A stretch of DNA of 64,000 nt from Akkermansiaceae bacterium (GTDB lineage: Bacteria; Verrucomicrobiota; Verrucomicrobiia; Verrucomicrobiales; Akkermansiaceae), in NCBI GenBank assembly GCA_024233115.1, contig JACKQB010000007.1, positions 62,001-126,000 of the forward strand, written 5' to 3'. A program made the position numbers and the translations under genes. The notes below the pieces were generated by a model. The model did no database searches and had not been told where the DNA came from. It worked only from the letters and a program-made list of their open reading frames with translations. Below are positions 9,102 to 17,394 of the stretch, piece by piece (the stretch's first letter is position 1; each line of letters opens with the position of its first letter).

Positions 9102-9581
9102 ATGGCTTCCAAGTCAGCATTTTCCAAAACCAGCCTTGAGGCTTCTCAACGGGATATGGACCTCGACACATCGATCGATGAGCCAAGTCTCGGAGAAACA
9201 TCAAGCCAGATGAAGAGCTCACTCTCCAGCTTTGTGGCCGCCCGTATTGAGCTGGCCTCCATCGAGGCGAAGGAGGCAGCGCAGTTTGCAGCAAGCAAGG
9301 CGGTTCAGGGAATCATCCTCGGCATCTCAGTCTTCTTTTTCTGGACGCTGGTGCTTGCAGGGCTTACCGGAGTGTTGGCACCGGTCGCCGACAACTGGCT
9401 GAAAGACAAGGCAGACTGGCTTCCGGGCTGGGCCGCCGTGCTCTTTGCACTCGCGGTCATCCACGCCATCGTTGCGGTGGTCATCCTCATCTGCCTGAAG
9501 AAAAAGCCAGCCTCTCCGCTGTTTGAACTTTCACGCCAGGAACTAGAAAACGACAAACAATGGCTCAAGCAAAACAAGTAG
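9102..9581 (+). CDS. YqjE-like phage-holin-superfamily membrane protein
   Basis: This 159-residue protein belongs by architecture to the YqjE/Phage_holin_3_6 family. A soluble helix (SSLSSFVAARIELASIEAKEAA) precedes two membrane helices, about 66-92 (GIILGISVFFFWTLVLAGLTG) and 108-130 (WAAVLFALAVIHAIVAVVIL), with a short charged tail. The family sits beside YqjD in many Gram-negative bacteria; its function is unknown. The stop overlaps the next start by 22 bases, so the two are probably translationally coupled. The holin name reflects fold similarity only and does not imply a phage origin. Confidence 0.8.
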   Translation: MASKSAFSKTSLEASQRDMDLDTSIDEPSLGETSSQMKSSLSSFVAARIELASIEAKEAAQFAASKAVQGIILGISVFFFWTLVLAGLTGVLAPVADNWLKDKADWLPGWAAVLFALAVIHAIVAVVILICLKKKPASPLFELSRQELENDKQWLKQNK

Positions 9582-9970
9582 CAAAAAACCGCAAGCAAGA
9601 GCTAGCGGCCCAGCTCGCCGACGCCAGGCAGGCACTCAGCCATGGTCGCGTGGCGCTCAAAAGCCAACTGCAGGTGAAGAAACAACTGCGCCGGTTTGTT
9701 GTCGGCAAACCGAAGGCCATCTTCGCGGGTTCCGTTGTGGCAGGCCTGGTCCTGACACTGCTTTTAAAACGACCTGGAAAATCAAAAAAACAGGCGGCCA
9801 GGACCACACGCCAGATGCTGCTCGGCTGGGGGCTCTCGCTGGCCAAACCTGCCGCCAAAGCCTGGCTTGTCACCCGCGCTAAAAAATTGGCCGCCGAGCG
9901 CATCAGCCAATTGCAGGCACCGGGCTCCTCCCACGGGGATATCGGCGGGCAGGATGCGTGGCCGGGCTAA
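9560..9970 (+). CDS. YqjK-like small membrane protein
   Basis: This 136-residue basic protein has an N-terminal helical segment (KNRKQELAAQLADARQALSH), one central membrane helix (AIFAGSVVAGLVLTLLLK, about 54-71) and a Lys/Ala-rich C-terminal part. It starts inside the end of the YqjE-like gene. Position and architecture recall E. coli YqjK, but sequence-level similarity is too weak to be sure. It probably works with the two upstream proteins at the inner membrane; no catalytic motif is visible. Confidence 0.6.
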   Translation: MAQAKQVAKNRKQELAAQLADARQALSHGRVALKSQLQVKKQLRRFVVGKPKAIFAGSVVAGLVLTLLLKRPGKSKKQAARTTRQMLLGWGLSLAKPAAKAWLVTRAKKLAAERISQLQAPGSSHGDIGGQDAWPG

Positions 9971-10074
9971 TTGGTCCGCCGACCATCGCTGTAACCAGGC
10001 AATGGAGCCAGGTATGAAATTGCCCCTGCTTTCCTCTTTACTCTGCGGCCATGTTTCGACCAGAATAAACCCCA

Positions 10075-12543
10075 ATGAGGCAATTCGGTATCAGCATCCT
10101 CCCGTCCCTGTGTTCCATCCTGTGTATTCTGCCCCTCCAGGCGCAGGACCCCCAGGATAATAACGGTGCAGCGGACGAAAACGGCCTTCTGGGAGCAGGC
10201 TTCAGTGACACCCCGGAAATGCCAAAAAGCATCCGGGTCACCAACGACGGCAAGCTGGAGTTTGACTCCGAAATGGGCACCTTTCTGTTTCAGGGCAGCG
10301 TTGTTGTCCAAGGTGACAATGGCGTGGTGCTCAAAGCCGGACGCGTGCTGGTGAATTCCAAGAACGAGACCGCCAGCCTCACAGGCCGCGTCTCCGTCAA
10401 ACAAAAATCCACCCAAGCCGAAAACGGGACGATCATCCCCGGCATCCAGCTTTTTGCCAATAAGGTTCTGCTCAACGCCAAATCAAAAACGATCACCCTC
10501 GATGGTGATGTCAGTATCTACCAGGGTCCCACGCTTCACCGTGGTAATCATGCCGTTTACAACTACGGTACGGGGCAATTGGAAACCAAGGGCCTCGCCA
10601 GTGGCCTCGGACCAATCCTGCTGGAATCGGATCGCTTCCGAATGATCGACCACAACGGAAAAAAGGCATTTGTTGGCGAACACGCCGGCATCACCACCCA
10701 CGACGTCGCCGACCCCAATTACTGGCTACGCTCAGACCAGACCACCATTTACCCGGGCGACCGTATCATCTTTAAAAACCTCCGCCTCTACGCGGGTGAC
10801 ACCCCGGTTTTCTGGCTCCCCTATCTATCACAACCACTGGATGCAGACCTCGGCTACCACTTCATCCCCGGTGCACGGACCAACTGGGGTCTCTACCTGC
10901 TGAACAGCTACGGTATCATGCTCGGCGGCGAGGCGGACGAACTGACGGGCGAGCGTGAGGGCGCATGGCTACTGTCCCAGTGGCACCTCGACCTGATGAG
11001 CCGACGCGGCGTCGGTATGGGGGTGGACCTGCTCGACACCCGCCTCAACGACAACAACAACCTAACCGGTTTCAAATTGTATTATCTCAACGACCTGGAC
11101 CCATCCCTTGAACGGACATCCGAGCCAAGGGGATTTGTCGACAGCAACCGATGGAAACTTGAACTCAAACACCGTATCGACCTCGCCGAGCGTGATCAGA
11201 CCAGTACCTACCTCGACTTCAATCTCACCTCTCTCAGTGACCGGTTTTTCCTCGAGGATTTTGAGCCCGGCACCTACAAGATCAACCCCAACCCTGGGAA
11301 TGAAGTCGGTATTTTTCACCGTAACCCCAAATACCTTGCCGGTCTCTACACCCGGTTCCGGCTCAACGATTTCTTCCAAACGGATACCCGCATGCCGGAA
11401 CTCTTTTTTGACCAGATCAAGAGCCCGATCCTCGATTCCCCCATACTCCATGAAGGCCAGACCACCTTTGGCATCTATGACGAGCACTTGGCCGACTTCC
11501 GTGAGGACGCCCTCAGGGCCAAGGCCATGACACTGCCCCCAGGGGCCGAGCTTGACGCGATCAACAGGATACTCGATGACCGGGGTTACACCCGGTTCCA
11601 TACATGGCACGAATTCAGCGCACCTCTTAACCCTGGCGGGAAAATCGCCGTCACCCCGAGAGCTGGCATCGGATACACCAATTACTGGTCACTCGACAAT
11701 GGCGCCAACTCGTTTGATCGCACCCATCTATCCGCCGGAGTCGACACCTCGGTAAAATTCACCCGGGCATACCCTAACCTCGTCAATGAAAAATGGGGTA
11801 TCGACGGGATGCTGCATATTTTCCAACCCTACGCCAACTTCTCCCAGCTTTCGACCAACGAGCTCGACCGCTCGTTCAGGGGTATCGAGCTACTGACACC
11901 CTCGACCCGCCCCCGGCCGCTTGAGGTAGGCCGTTTTACAGCCACTGACAGCCTGATGGACTGGTCCATCATCCGACTCGGCGCACGGAACCGCTTACTG
12001 ACCAAACGTGACGGGGATTCCCACGAATGGCTCGTCATGGACACCTACATGGACATCTTCATGAATGACCCCGAGTTCGACCGGGATTATTCCAACCTCT
12101 ACAACGACATCATCTGGCAGCCCCTCCCATGGATGAAGGTCGACCTGGAAACGCAGTTCCCCGTTGTGGCAAGTGGCTCCGGGTTCCGTGAGTTCGCTGG
12201 AAACGTCACCTTCATGCCTAACGACTCCCTTGAGTTCATCGTGGGTTACCGCCAACTCGACAACCACCCGATCCTGCAGGACTCCAACCGTATTGACCTG
12301 CGCGCCTACGCACGCATCAGTGAATCGTGGGGTGTAGGTTTCTATCAACGTTGGGAACTGGACGACAGCACACCGGAAGTCCAGCAATTTAACGTCTACC
12401 GTGATTTCGATAGCTGGACGGCTTCGCTTGGATTCATTGTGCGTGATAACCGCGATGACAGCAATGAATATGGCCTGATGCTGAACTTCACCTTGAAGGA
12501 GTTTCCCGGAGTCCGCCTGCCGCTCTCCATTGACAACGAATAA
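10075..12543 (+). CDS. lptD: LPS-assembly protein LptD (OstA) homologue
   Basis: The 822-residue protein has a signal peptide ending near LPLQAQ. An OstA/LptA-like jelly-roll domain spans about 50-230 (repeated beta units such as GSVVVQGDNGVVLKAGRVL), and the large C-terminal region reads as a beta-barrel with alternating aromatic strands. LptD inserts lipopolysaccharide into the outer leaflet of the outer membrane, so its presence argues for an LPS-type envelope. The mature part contains no cysteine at all, whereas E. coli LptD needs disulfides between its domains for maturation. The next gene, a nitroreductase, follows after 40 bases in the same direction but is functionally unrelated. Confidence 0.85.
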   Translation: MRQFGISILPSLCSILCILPLQAQDPQDNNGAADENGLLGAGFSDTPEMPKSIRVTNDGKLEFDSEMGTFLFQGSVVVQGDNGVVLKAGRVLVNSKNETASLTGRVSVKQKSTQAENGTIIPGIQLFANKVLLNAKSKTITLDGDVSIYQGPTLHRGNHAVYNYGTGQLETKGLASGLGPILLESDRFRMIDHNGKKAFVGEHAGITTHDVADPNYWLRSDQTTIYPGDRIIFKNLRLYAGDTPVFWLPYLSQPLDADLGYHFIPGARTNWGLYLLNSYGIMLGGEADELTGEREGAWLLSQWHLDLMSRRGVGMGVDLLDTRLNDNNNLTGFKLYYLNDLDPSLERTSEPRGFVDSNRWKLELKHRIDLAERDQTSTYLDFNLTSLSDRFFLEDFEPGTYKINPNPGNEVGIFHRNPKYLAGLYTRFRLNDFFQTDTRMPELFFDQIKSPILDSPILHEGQTTFGIYDEHLADFREDALRAKAMTLPPGAELDAINRILDDRGYTRFHTWHEFSAPLNPGGKIAVTPRAGIGYTNYWSLDNGANSFDRTHLSAGVDTSVKFTRAYPNLVNEKWGIDGMLHIFQPYANFSQLSTNELDRSFRGIELLTPSTRPRPLEVGRFTATDSLMDWSIIRLGARNRLLTKRDGDSHEWLVMDTYMDIFMNDPEFDRDYSNLYNDIIWQPLPWMKVDLETQFPVVASGSGFREFAGNVTFMPNDSLEFIVGYRQLDNHPILQDSNRIDLRAYARISESWGVGFYQRWELDDSTPEVQQFNVYRDFDSWTASLGFIVRDNRDDSNEYGLMLNFTLKEFPGVRLPLSIDNE

Positions 12544-12583
12544 GGTTTAACATTGAGCGTTTTTGATTTAGCATGCCGCTTCC

Positions 12584-13228
12584 ATGACTATTTCACCCGA
12601 GAATCTGATTGATTGCCTGCGCTGGCGGTATGCCACCAAGGAGTTTGACCCCGAAAAAAAGATCCCTGCCGACACCTGGGCCGCCATCGAACAAAGCATG
12701 GTCCTCACCCCGTCGTCTTTCGGACTTCAACCGTGGAAATTCATCACCGTCACCAACCAGGAAACCAAGACCGATCTTCTCGAACACTCCTGGCACCAGC
12801 GTCAGACCACCGACTGCTCACACATGGTGGTCCTGTGCGCCAGAGACAGCATGGATCAGGAGGATATCGAGGCATGGTTGGCGCAGCTGGTCGAAACACG
12901 GGGGGTGACCAGGGAAAGCCTTGATGGCTACGCCGGCATGATGACCGGATTTTTTGGCAGCATGGACCCTGACAAGACCTTGTCCTGGGCCAAAAACCAG
13001 GTCTACATCGCACTCGGCCAGTTGTTGTCGACTGCCGCCGTGTTAGGGGTCGACGCCTGTCCTATGGAGGGGATCGTGCCCACTGAGTACGACCGCATCC
13101 TGGGCCTCGAGGGCTCTGGGTTCTCCACCACTGTGGCCTGCGCCATGGGCTTTCGCTCGGCCGGTGACAAGTATGCCGAGCTCCCCAAGGTGCGTTATCA
13201 CAGCTCCAGGGTGCTGGAGACTATCTGA
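12584..13228 (+). CDS. NAD(P)H-dependent nitroreductase-family oxidoreductase
   Basis: The protein is an FMN-dependent nitroreductase of about 214 residues, the usual family length. The N-terminal FMN-contacting pattern RWRYATKEFDP, the TPSSFGLQPWKF segment and the C-terminal CPMEGIVPTEYD block are typical of NfsB/YdgI-like enzymes. It should reduce quinones, nitroaromatics or similar acceptors; the physiological substrate cannot be named. The 3' flank carries two heptamer tandem arrays before the convergent gene. Confidence 0.88.
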   Translation: MTISPENLIDCLRWRYATKEFDPEKKIPADTWAAIEQSMVLTPSSFGLQPWKFITVTNQETKTDLLEHSWHQRQTTDCSHMVVLCARDSMDQEDIEAWLAQLVETRGVTRESLDGYAGMMTGFFGSMDPDKTLSWAKNQVYIALGQLLSTAAVLGVDACPMEGIVPTEYDRILGLEGSGFSTTVACAMGFRSAGDKYAELPKVRYHSSRVLETI

Positions 13229-13231
13229 TTT

Positions 13232-13267
13232 CAGTTTCCAGTTTTCAGTTTCCAGTTTTCAGTTTTC
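13232..13267 (+). repeat. Heptamer tandem array CAGTTTC/CAGTTTT
   Basis: Five successive 7-bp units alternate CAGTTTC and CAGTTTT just after the nitroreductase stop. Confidence 0.9.
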
Positions 13268-13300
13268 GCTCCAGAGTGGGTTGGCATTCCTCCGTAGAAA

Positions 13301-13342
13301 CCGACAACCGACAACCGACAACCGACAACCGACAACCGACAC
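13301..13342 (+). repeat. Heptamer tandem array CCGACAA x6
   Basis: Five perfect copies of CCGACAA and one CCGACAC lie directly against the stop codon of the minus-strand gene at 13343. No spacer or cas gene is present, so this is a simple tandem repeat. Confidence 0.95.
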
Positions 13343-13795
13343 CTATGGTGAAGCAGGTGGTGCACCTGGCTCAGAAGGAGGCGCGCTGATCCCCTTCACT
13401 TTTTCATAATAACTGCTCACGATTGACTGCAGGATCTTCTGGGCAAGATCCTTGTTTTTATCCTGGTAGGTGACCTTCACAACCATAGCCTCCAGCTTGA
13501 CGGTGAACTTTTGTTTGATCCGCTCCTTGGCAGCGGCTGCATCCGCCACCCCCCATACATCAACCAGCTGATGGCTCTCAACCACTTTGTCGAGTGTATC
13601 CTCGGAAAGAACAGCCTGCTTGAAAATTTCTTTGTCGAAGCCCTCGCGAGCCTTCCCCATGGTTCCCTCGAAGCGGAACTCCTGGTTTTGTTTGGCCTTG
13701 TATTTTTTATACCCTTTATAGGCCACAAACATACCCACGCCACCCAGGACCACGAGAATGAAAGCCACCAAGGAAAATGTCGTGTTGCGTTTCAT
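13343..13795 (-). CDS. Small membrane-anchored protein, Wzz-like periplasmic part
   Basis: This 150-residue protein begins with one membrane helix (FSLVAFILVVLGGVGMFVAY, about 7-26). It then has a helical domain with a Wzz/chain-length-determinant-like strand-helix (VVKVTYQDKNKDLAQKILQ, about 105-123) and a Pro/Ser/Ala tail. Full Wzz proteins have a second membrane helix at the end, which is absent here. Function is unknown; a role in polysaccharide export is possible but unsupported by neighbours. Its stop codon touches the CCGACAA tandem array. Confidence 0.6.
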   Translation of the reverse strand: MKRNTTFSLVAFILVVLGGVGMFVAYKGYKKYKAKQNQEFRFEGTMGKAREGFDKEIFKQAVLSEDTLDKVVESHQLVDVWGVADAAAAKERIKQKFTVKLEAMVVKVTYQDKNKDLAQKILQSIVSSYYEKVKGISAPPSEPGAPPASP

Positions 13796-13858
13796 GGTGG
13801 AATACTACACAAGCATAACCCACTGCCAAGTATATACAGCCGGTCGCCCCCTCCTGTT

Positions 13859-14728
13859 TTAGCTGTATTTCCCGAGGATCGGTAGTAAATTGGCGACTGT
13901 TTTTTCAGGCCATAACTCCTTGGGGGTCATCAAAGCCGGTGCCAGGGCATCGTGTTCCGGCCAGTCTGCTGACTGGGGAATCGCTGCCACCGCCCGGGCG
14001 ACAATTTTTTGCGCATTGGCGGCATTGGCCATCAAATTCCCAATCACTGTCTGCACACTCACATCCTCTTCCTCCTCGTGCCAGCAATCGTAATCCGTCA
14101 CCATACACAGGGTCGCCAGGGCGATTTCCGCCTCACGTGCCAATTTTGCCTCAGGCAGGTTGGTCATCCCCACGATATCAAAGCCAAGCTGCCTGTTGGC
14201 CTCGCTTTCTGCCCGTGTGGAGAATGCGGGACCGTCCATGTTCACATACGTGCCCCGGTCATGCACCGTGCACCCTTGTGCAAGGGATGACTCCCGCAGG
14301 ATTTCCCGGAGGCCCGGACTAACTGGATCGCCAAAACCCACATGTGCAACAATTCCATGACCAAAAAACGTGTGGTGTTCACGCCGACTTGTGCGGTCGA
14401 AATACTGGTCCGGAAGGACGATATGCCTCGGCGCATACTCTTCCTTCAAACTCCCGACCGCCGTCACACAGATGAGCCATCTTACGCCCAGACTGCGCAT
14501 CGCCCAGATATTGGCTCGGTGGTTGATTTCATGGGGTAGCAAGCGGTGGCCACGACCATGCCTGGGTAGAAACCAGACTTGCCGGCCTGCGATCACACCA
14601 CCGACCAGGGCGTCGGACGGCTCACCAAAGGGCGTCCTGATGATTCTTTCCTCCGTCTGCTCAAAGCCCTCCATCTCATAGAGGCCGCTCCCACCTATGA
14701 TTCCTATTGCGTCTGCTTGTTTGCTCAT
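13859..14728 (-). CDS. mtnP: S-methyl-5'-thioadenosine phosphorylase
   Basis: The enzyme cleaves methylthioadenosine with phosphate to adenine and methylthioribose-1-phosphate in methionine salvage. The N-terminus IGIIGGSGLYEMEGFE, the phosphate-binding LPRHGRGH segment and the NMDGPAFSTRAES block are characteristic of the MTAP branch of the PNP family. The length of 289 residues is normal for that branch. The leader contains a 9-bp tandem repeat directly before the ATG. The downstream gene in the same direction is a small membrane protein; the two are not obviously linked. Confidence 0.92.
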   Translation of the reverse strand: MSKQADAIGIIGGSGLYEMEGFEQTEERIIRTPFGEPSDALVGGVIAGRQVWFLPRHGRGHRLLPHEINHRANIWAMRSLGVRWLICVTAVGSLKEEYAPRHIVLPDQYFDRTSRREHHTFFGHGIVAHVGFGDPVSPGLREILRESSLAQGCTVHDRGTYVNMDGPAFSTRAESEANRQLGFDIVGMTNLPEAKLAREAEIALATLCMVTDYDCWHEEEEDVSVQTVIGNLMANAANAQKIVARAVAAIPQSADWPEHDALAPALMTPKELWPEKTVANLLPILGKYS

Positions 14729-14734
14729 TTTTTG

Positions 14735-14761
14735 ACAGAATTAACAGAATTTACAGAATTA
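14735..14761 (-). repeat. Nonamer tandem array in mtnP leader
   Basis: Three copies of ACAGAATT plus one variable base (plus-strand sense) lie six bases upstream of the mtnP start codon. Confidence 0.85.
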
Positions 14762-14787
14762 CCAAGCCTATGAGTCCTGACGCACTA

Positions 14788-15405
14788 CTATCTAAAAAGC
14801 CCAAACTTCTCCTTCCCGGCCATTTCCAAGGTAAGGCTTTCATCATGCACCGTGACGGATGTTCCCACGGTCACTTTTTTGTAAATCAACGGCTGTGCCT
14901 TGTGATAGACGCGGATACAGCCAAAACTGCACCGCGTCCGTTTGGGAAACTTCCCCACGTGCATCCCCACCCCATGCCAGGTCAGCCTCATCCAGTAGGG
15001 CATTTCAATCCCCTCATAAACCGTGCCCTCAGGTGGAGGCCCCTCGTGCAACCAGGTCTTGGGCACAACAACTTTTCCTGAACCCTCCTTCACATATTTT
15101 CCATATTTGTTAGAACGCTTGTCCTTGAGCATCTCCAGCACCTTATGCTCACCCGGCGGCGTCTCGTGGCCCGGCACGCCGGTGGATACGTCGGTCTTCA
15201 GTACCACCCTGCCCTGCTTGTCCAGCAGCCAGGCTTTTTGGTCGTGGATCGATACCACCACCCGCGTTTCCGAGGCATCAGCCTGTCGGTACCGCTGTTT
15301 ATTGACCTGCCAACTTGGATCCGACTTAGGAAACAGCTGGCAAGATGTCATTATACTTGCTAGAAACATCAACACTATGATCCTCGTATATATCCTGAGC
15401 GACAT
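14788..15405 (-). CDS. L,D-transpeptidase (YkuD) lipoprotein with variant active-site motif
   Basis: The protein has a lipoprotein-like N-terminus (FLASIMTSC, Cys22) and a YkuD domain from about residue 47 to 195. YkuD enzymes make 3-3 peptidoglycan crosslinks or attach proteins to peptidoglycan. The catalytic region reads GVGMHVGKF (His149) and RCSFGCIRV (Cys163, Arg165). The usual motif is S-H-G-C-I-R; here the His is Phe161, while the catalytic Cys, Gly and Arg are kept. The gene diverges from a second L,D-transpeptidase-type gene 84 bases away. Periplasmic location is expected. Confidence 0.85.
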   Translation of the reverse strand: MSLRIYTRIIVLMFLASIMTSCQLFPKSDPSWQVNKQRYRQADASETRVVVSIHDQKAWLLDKQGRVVLKTDVSTGVPGHETPPGEHKVLEMLKDKRSNKYGKYVKEGSGKVVVPKTWLHEGPPPEGTVYEGIEMPYWMRLTWHGVGMHVGKFPKRTRCSFGCIRVYHKAQPLIYKKVTVGTSVTVHDESLTLEMAGKEKFGLFR

Positions 15406-15413
15406 GGGCTGAC

Positions 15414-15455
15414 TTTAAGTTTTAAGATTCAAACGCCAAACTCCAAATTCAAAAA
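15414..15455 (+). repeat. Degenerate heptamer array upstream of YafK-like gene
   Basis: Six 7-bp units (TTTAAGT, TTTAAGA, TTCAAAC, GCCAAAC, TCCAAAT, TCAAAAA) drift in sequence but keep the 7-bp period. They end 33 bases before the start codon at 15489. Confidence 0.65.
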
Positions 15456-15488
15456 AACAGCCCGCAATCCGCTACCACGCACCCCACT

Positions 15489-16265
15489 ATGAAAACCGCC
15501 ATCATCGCCATCCTCTGCCTCACAAGCGCGGCTGGAAGCATCTACTGGTTCGGGTTTCACCGCCAAGCTCCCATGACCCCCTCCGATCACATAAGCACTT
15601 TGAGCGAAGCCGATTACGCACGTGGAGAGCTACGGGAAAAAGACGCCGTCACCCGGATGACACCACGTATGAGCCGTGAACTCAACGAGATAGGGCTGTC
15701 GCTTGGCTCCCCCGTGTACATCCGGGTCTTCAAGGAATCACGGGAGCTTGAGATCTGGTGCCTTCACCAGGCATCCGGGCGATACCGGCATTTTAAAACC
15801 TGGCGCATCGCCGCCATGTCCGGCCTACTCGGCCCCAAGCTGGCCGAAGGTGATTTCCAAGCACCCGAGGGATTTTACCACGCAAAAAAATCGCAGCTGA
15901 GACCGGACAGCAACTATCACCTCGCCATCAACGTCGGCTACCCGAACCGCTACGATCTGGCGCACAAGCGCACCGGCGACTTCATCATGATCCACGGCAA
16001 CCGCCTATCAGCCGGATGCCTTGCCATGACCGATCCCTCGATGGAGGAAATCTATACCCTCTGTCACTCGGCTTTAGCGAACGGCCAGCCGTTTTTCCGT
16101 ATCCACATCTTCCCCTTCCGCATGACGGATGAGCGGCTCGCCGGGGAAACCCAGCACCGCTGGTACGATTTCTGGATGAATCTGAAGGAAGGGTATGATT
16201 GGTTTGAGGAAAAGGAAACCCCGCCGGATGTTTCCGTTAAGAACAAGAGGTATGTGTTCCAGTAG
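15489..16265 (+). CDS. YafK/DpaA-like L,D-transpeptidase-family protein
   Basis: This 258-residue protein has an N-terminal signal anchor (AIIAILCLTSAAGSIYW). Its domain matches the YafK family better than classical YkuD: the ligand segment DFIMIHGNRLSAGCLAM gives His169 and catalytic Cys177. YafK (DpaA/LdtF) of E. coli releases Braun lipoprotein from peptidoglycan. A similar amidase-like role is possible here but the substrate is unknown. It is divergent from the YkuD lipoprotein, so the two may share regulation. The leader has a heptamer array and no Shine-Dalgarno sequence. Confidence 0.85.
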   Translation: MKTAIIAILCLTSAAGSIYWFGFHRQAPMTPSDHISTLSEADYARGELREKDAVTRMTPRMSRELNEIGLSLGSPVYIRVFKESRELEIWCLHQASGRYRHFKTWRIAAMSGLLGPKLAEGDFQAPEGFYHAKKSQLRPDSNYHLAINVGYPNRYDLAHKRTGDFIMIHGNRLSAGCLAMTDPSMEEIYTLCHSALANGQPFFRIHIFPFRMTDERLAGETQHRWYDFWMNLKEGYDWFEEKETPPDVSVKNKRYVFQ

Positions 16266-16273
16266 GTTCGATC

Positions 16274-16449
16274 TGGAGTGCGGACGGCTTGCCTCCGCTT
16301 TCTCCTAAGTTGGCTTGCCAACTTTACTTTCAGCTCAAGCTGCACTTCCTCTTAATTCCGTGCACAAGATATAGCCCAGTACGCTGAATCCCCGCCACAT
16401 GGAGCAAGCTCCAGCCACCACAAAGCGGAGGCAAGCCGTCCGCACTCCA
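16274..16449. repeat. REPIN-like inverted-repeat element, copy 1
   Basis: Perfect 28-bp inverted arms (16274-16301 and 16422-16449) enclose about 120 bases. Each arm begins TGGAGTGCGG, ends CCGCTTT, and is itself palindromic through GCGGA and TCCGC. Two related elements lie at 58250-58384 and 59761-59897. Confidence 0.9.
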
Positions 16450-16461
16450 CATTGAAGGGAG

Positions 16462-16550
16462 CAGAGGGAATGGGATTCGAACCCATGGTGGGGTATTAGC
16501 CCACACTCGATTTCGAATCGAGCGCCTTAAACCAACTCAGCCATCCCTCC
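16462..16550 (-). tRNA. tRNA-Ser (anticodon CGA)
   Basis: The minus-strand sequence folds as an 89-base class II tRNA. The acceptor stem GGAGGGA pairs with TCCCTCT (G-U at the first pair), the anticodon stem-loop is CTCGA-TTCGAAA-TCGAG, there is a long variable arm, and the T-loop is TTCGAAT. The anticodon CGA reads UCG serine codons, and the long variable arm and G discriminator fit tRNA-Ser. The 3' CCA is not encoded. Confidence 0.97.
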
Positions 16551-16664
16551 TTCGCGGGGTGCACACAAAAGTCATCGACCGCGTGCGGCAGAAAACTATT
16601 CCATGGTTCCTGTCTGGCAAGCAAGTTTTTTGCTTTCCGGCCCAATCGACCCAAATCCATCAAC

Positions 16665-16698
16665 AAAAAACGAGACCCCAGTCACCCGGAGCCTCGTT
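16665..16698 (-). terminator. Intrinsic terminator of the PEP-CTERM gene
   Basis: On the minus strand AACGAGGCTCC pairs with GGGGTCTCGTT (two G-U pairs) and is followed by TTTTTT. It lies about 22 bases past the stop codon. Confidence 0.8.
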
Positions 16699-16720
16699 GT
16701 TGTGAATGTTATTTTTCCAA

Positions 16721-17371
16721 TTACTTGCGCCGACGCAGGATGAGCGCCAGTCCACCAAGGCCGAGAAGGGCGGTGGTGGTGGGCTCGGGGACGACAGACA
16801 TTGCAAAAGACGATGATCCTGTATAATTATCATTACTAAGCAAATTGGTGGCATCAACTGTTTTTGCGCCACCAACGGTTCCGAACAATAGGCTACCATC
16901 ATTGACGATCATTTGGTTGTCATCCACACCTGGTGCTGATCCATCAGCATCAATTACATCATCGTGTCTATAGAGAATAAATTGGTTTGATGATGCAATA
17001 TCGGCCCCATTTCCCATCAGAGAATATAGAGTTTTGTTATTCTGGGCATCTAAAGTACCTTTGCCATAATCGAACGATTTCAGATACATACCTTCGTCCT
17101 CAAAACTACCAGACACAATAGATTGAAAGCCCGCCAGCGTACTTGTCATTCCGGCAGCAGTAGCACCAGCAGTCACAACAGAATCAGCAACATTAAAGTA
17201 TCCTAGCGCAACAAAACCGGTACCTACTGCGATTGCATTGCCTGCGTTGTCAGTGATAACAATATCACCACCAACACCGTCAATGATGTTGGTTCCTGTG
17301 ACAACACCTGCATTAGCACTTAACGTTGCACAAGAAGCAGAGACCAAAATCGCGGTTTTAATTTTATTCAT
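16721..17371 (-). CDS. PEP-CTERM sorting-domain protein
   Basis: This 216-residue secreted protein has a signal peptide (AILVSASCATLSANA). It ends in a clear PEP-CTERM tail: VVPEPTTTALLGLGG, hydrophobic LALIL and RRRK, the last 24 residues. PEP-CTERM proteins are recognised by exosortase (EpsH-type) and handled at the envelope, often with exopolysaccharide. No exosortase is encoded in the window. The central part is Gly/Ser/Asp-rich with no recognisable catalytic motif. The gene is AT-richer than its housekeeping neighbours and lies 23 bases from a TIGR02597-type gene in the same direction, so the pair may be co-transcribed. Confidence 0.92.
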   Translation of the reverse strand: MNKIKTAILVSASCATLSANAGVVTGTNIIDGVGGDIVITDNAGNAIAVGTGFVALGYFNVADSVVTAGATAAGMTSTLAGFQSIVSGSFEDEGMYLKSFDYGKGTLDAQNNKTLYSLMGNGADIASSNQFILYRHDDVIDADGSAPGVDDNQMIVNDGSLLFGTVGGAKTVDATNLLSNDNYTGSSSFAMSVVPEPTTTALLGLGGLALILRRRK

Positions 17372-17394
17372 AATATTTAGATATGTCGTTACAT

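Noticed and set aside
9102..9581. Holin and therefore prophage remnant
   Set aside because: The YqjD/YqjE/YqjK-like order explains the holin-like fold; no other phage gene is near.
13232..13342. Possible CRISPR-like repeat array
   Set aside because: The units are contiguous 7-mers without spacers and there are no cas genes nearby.
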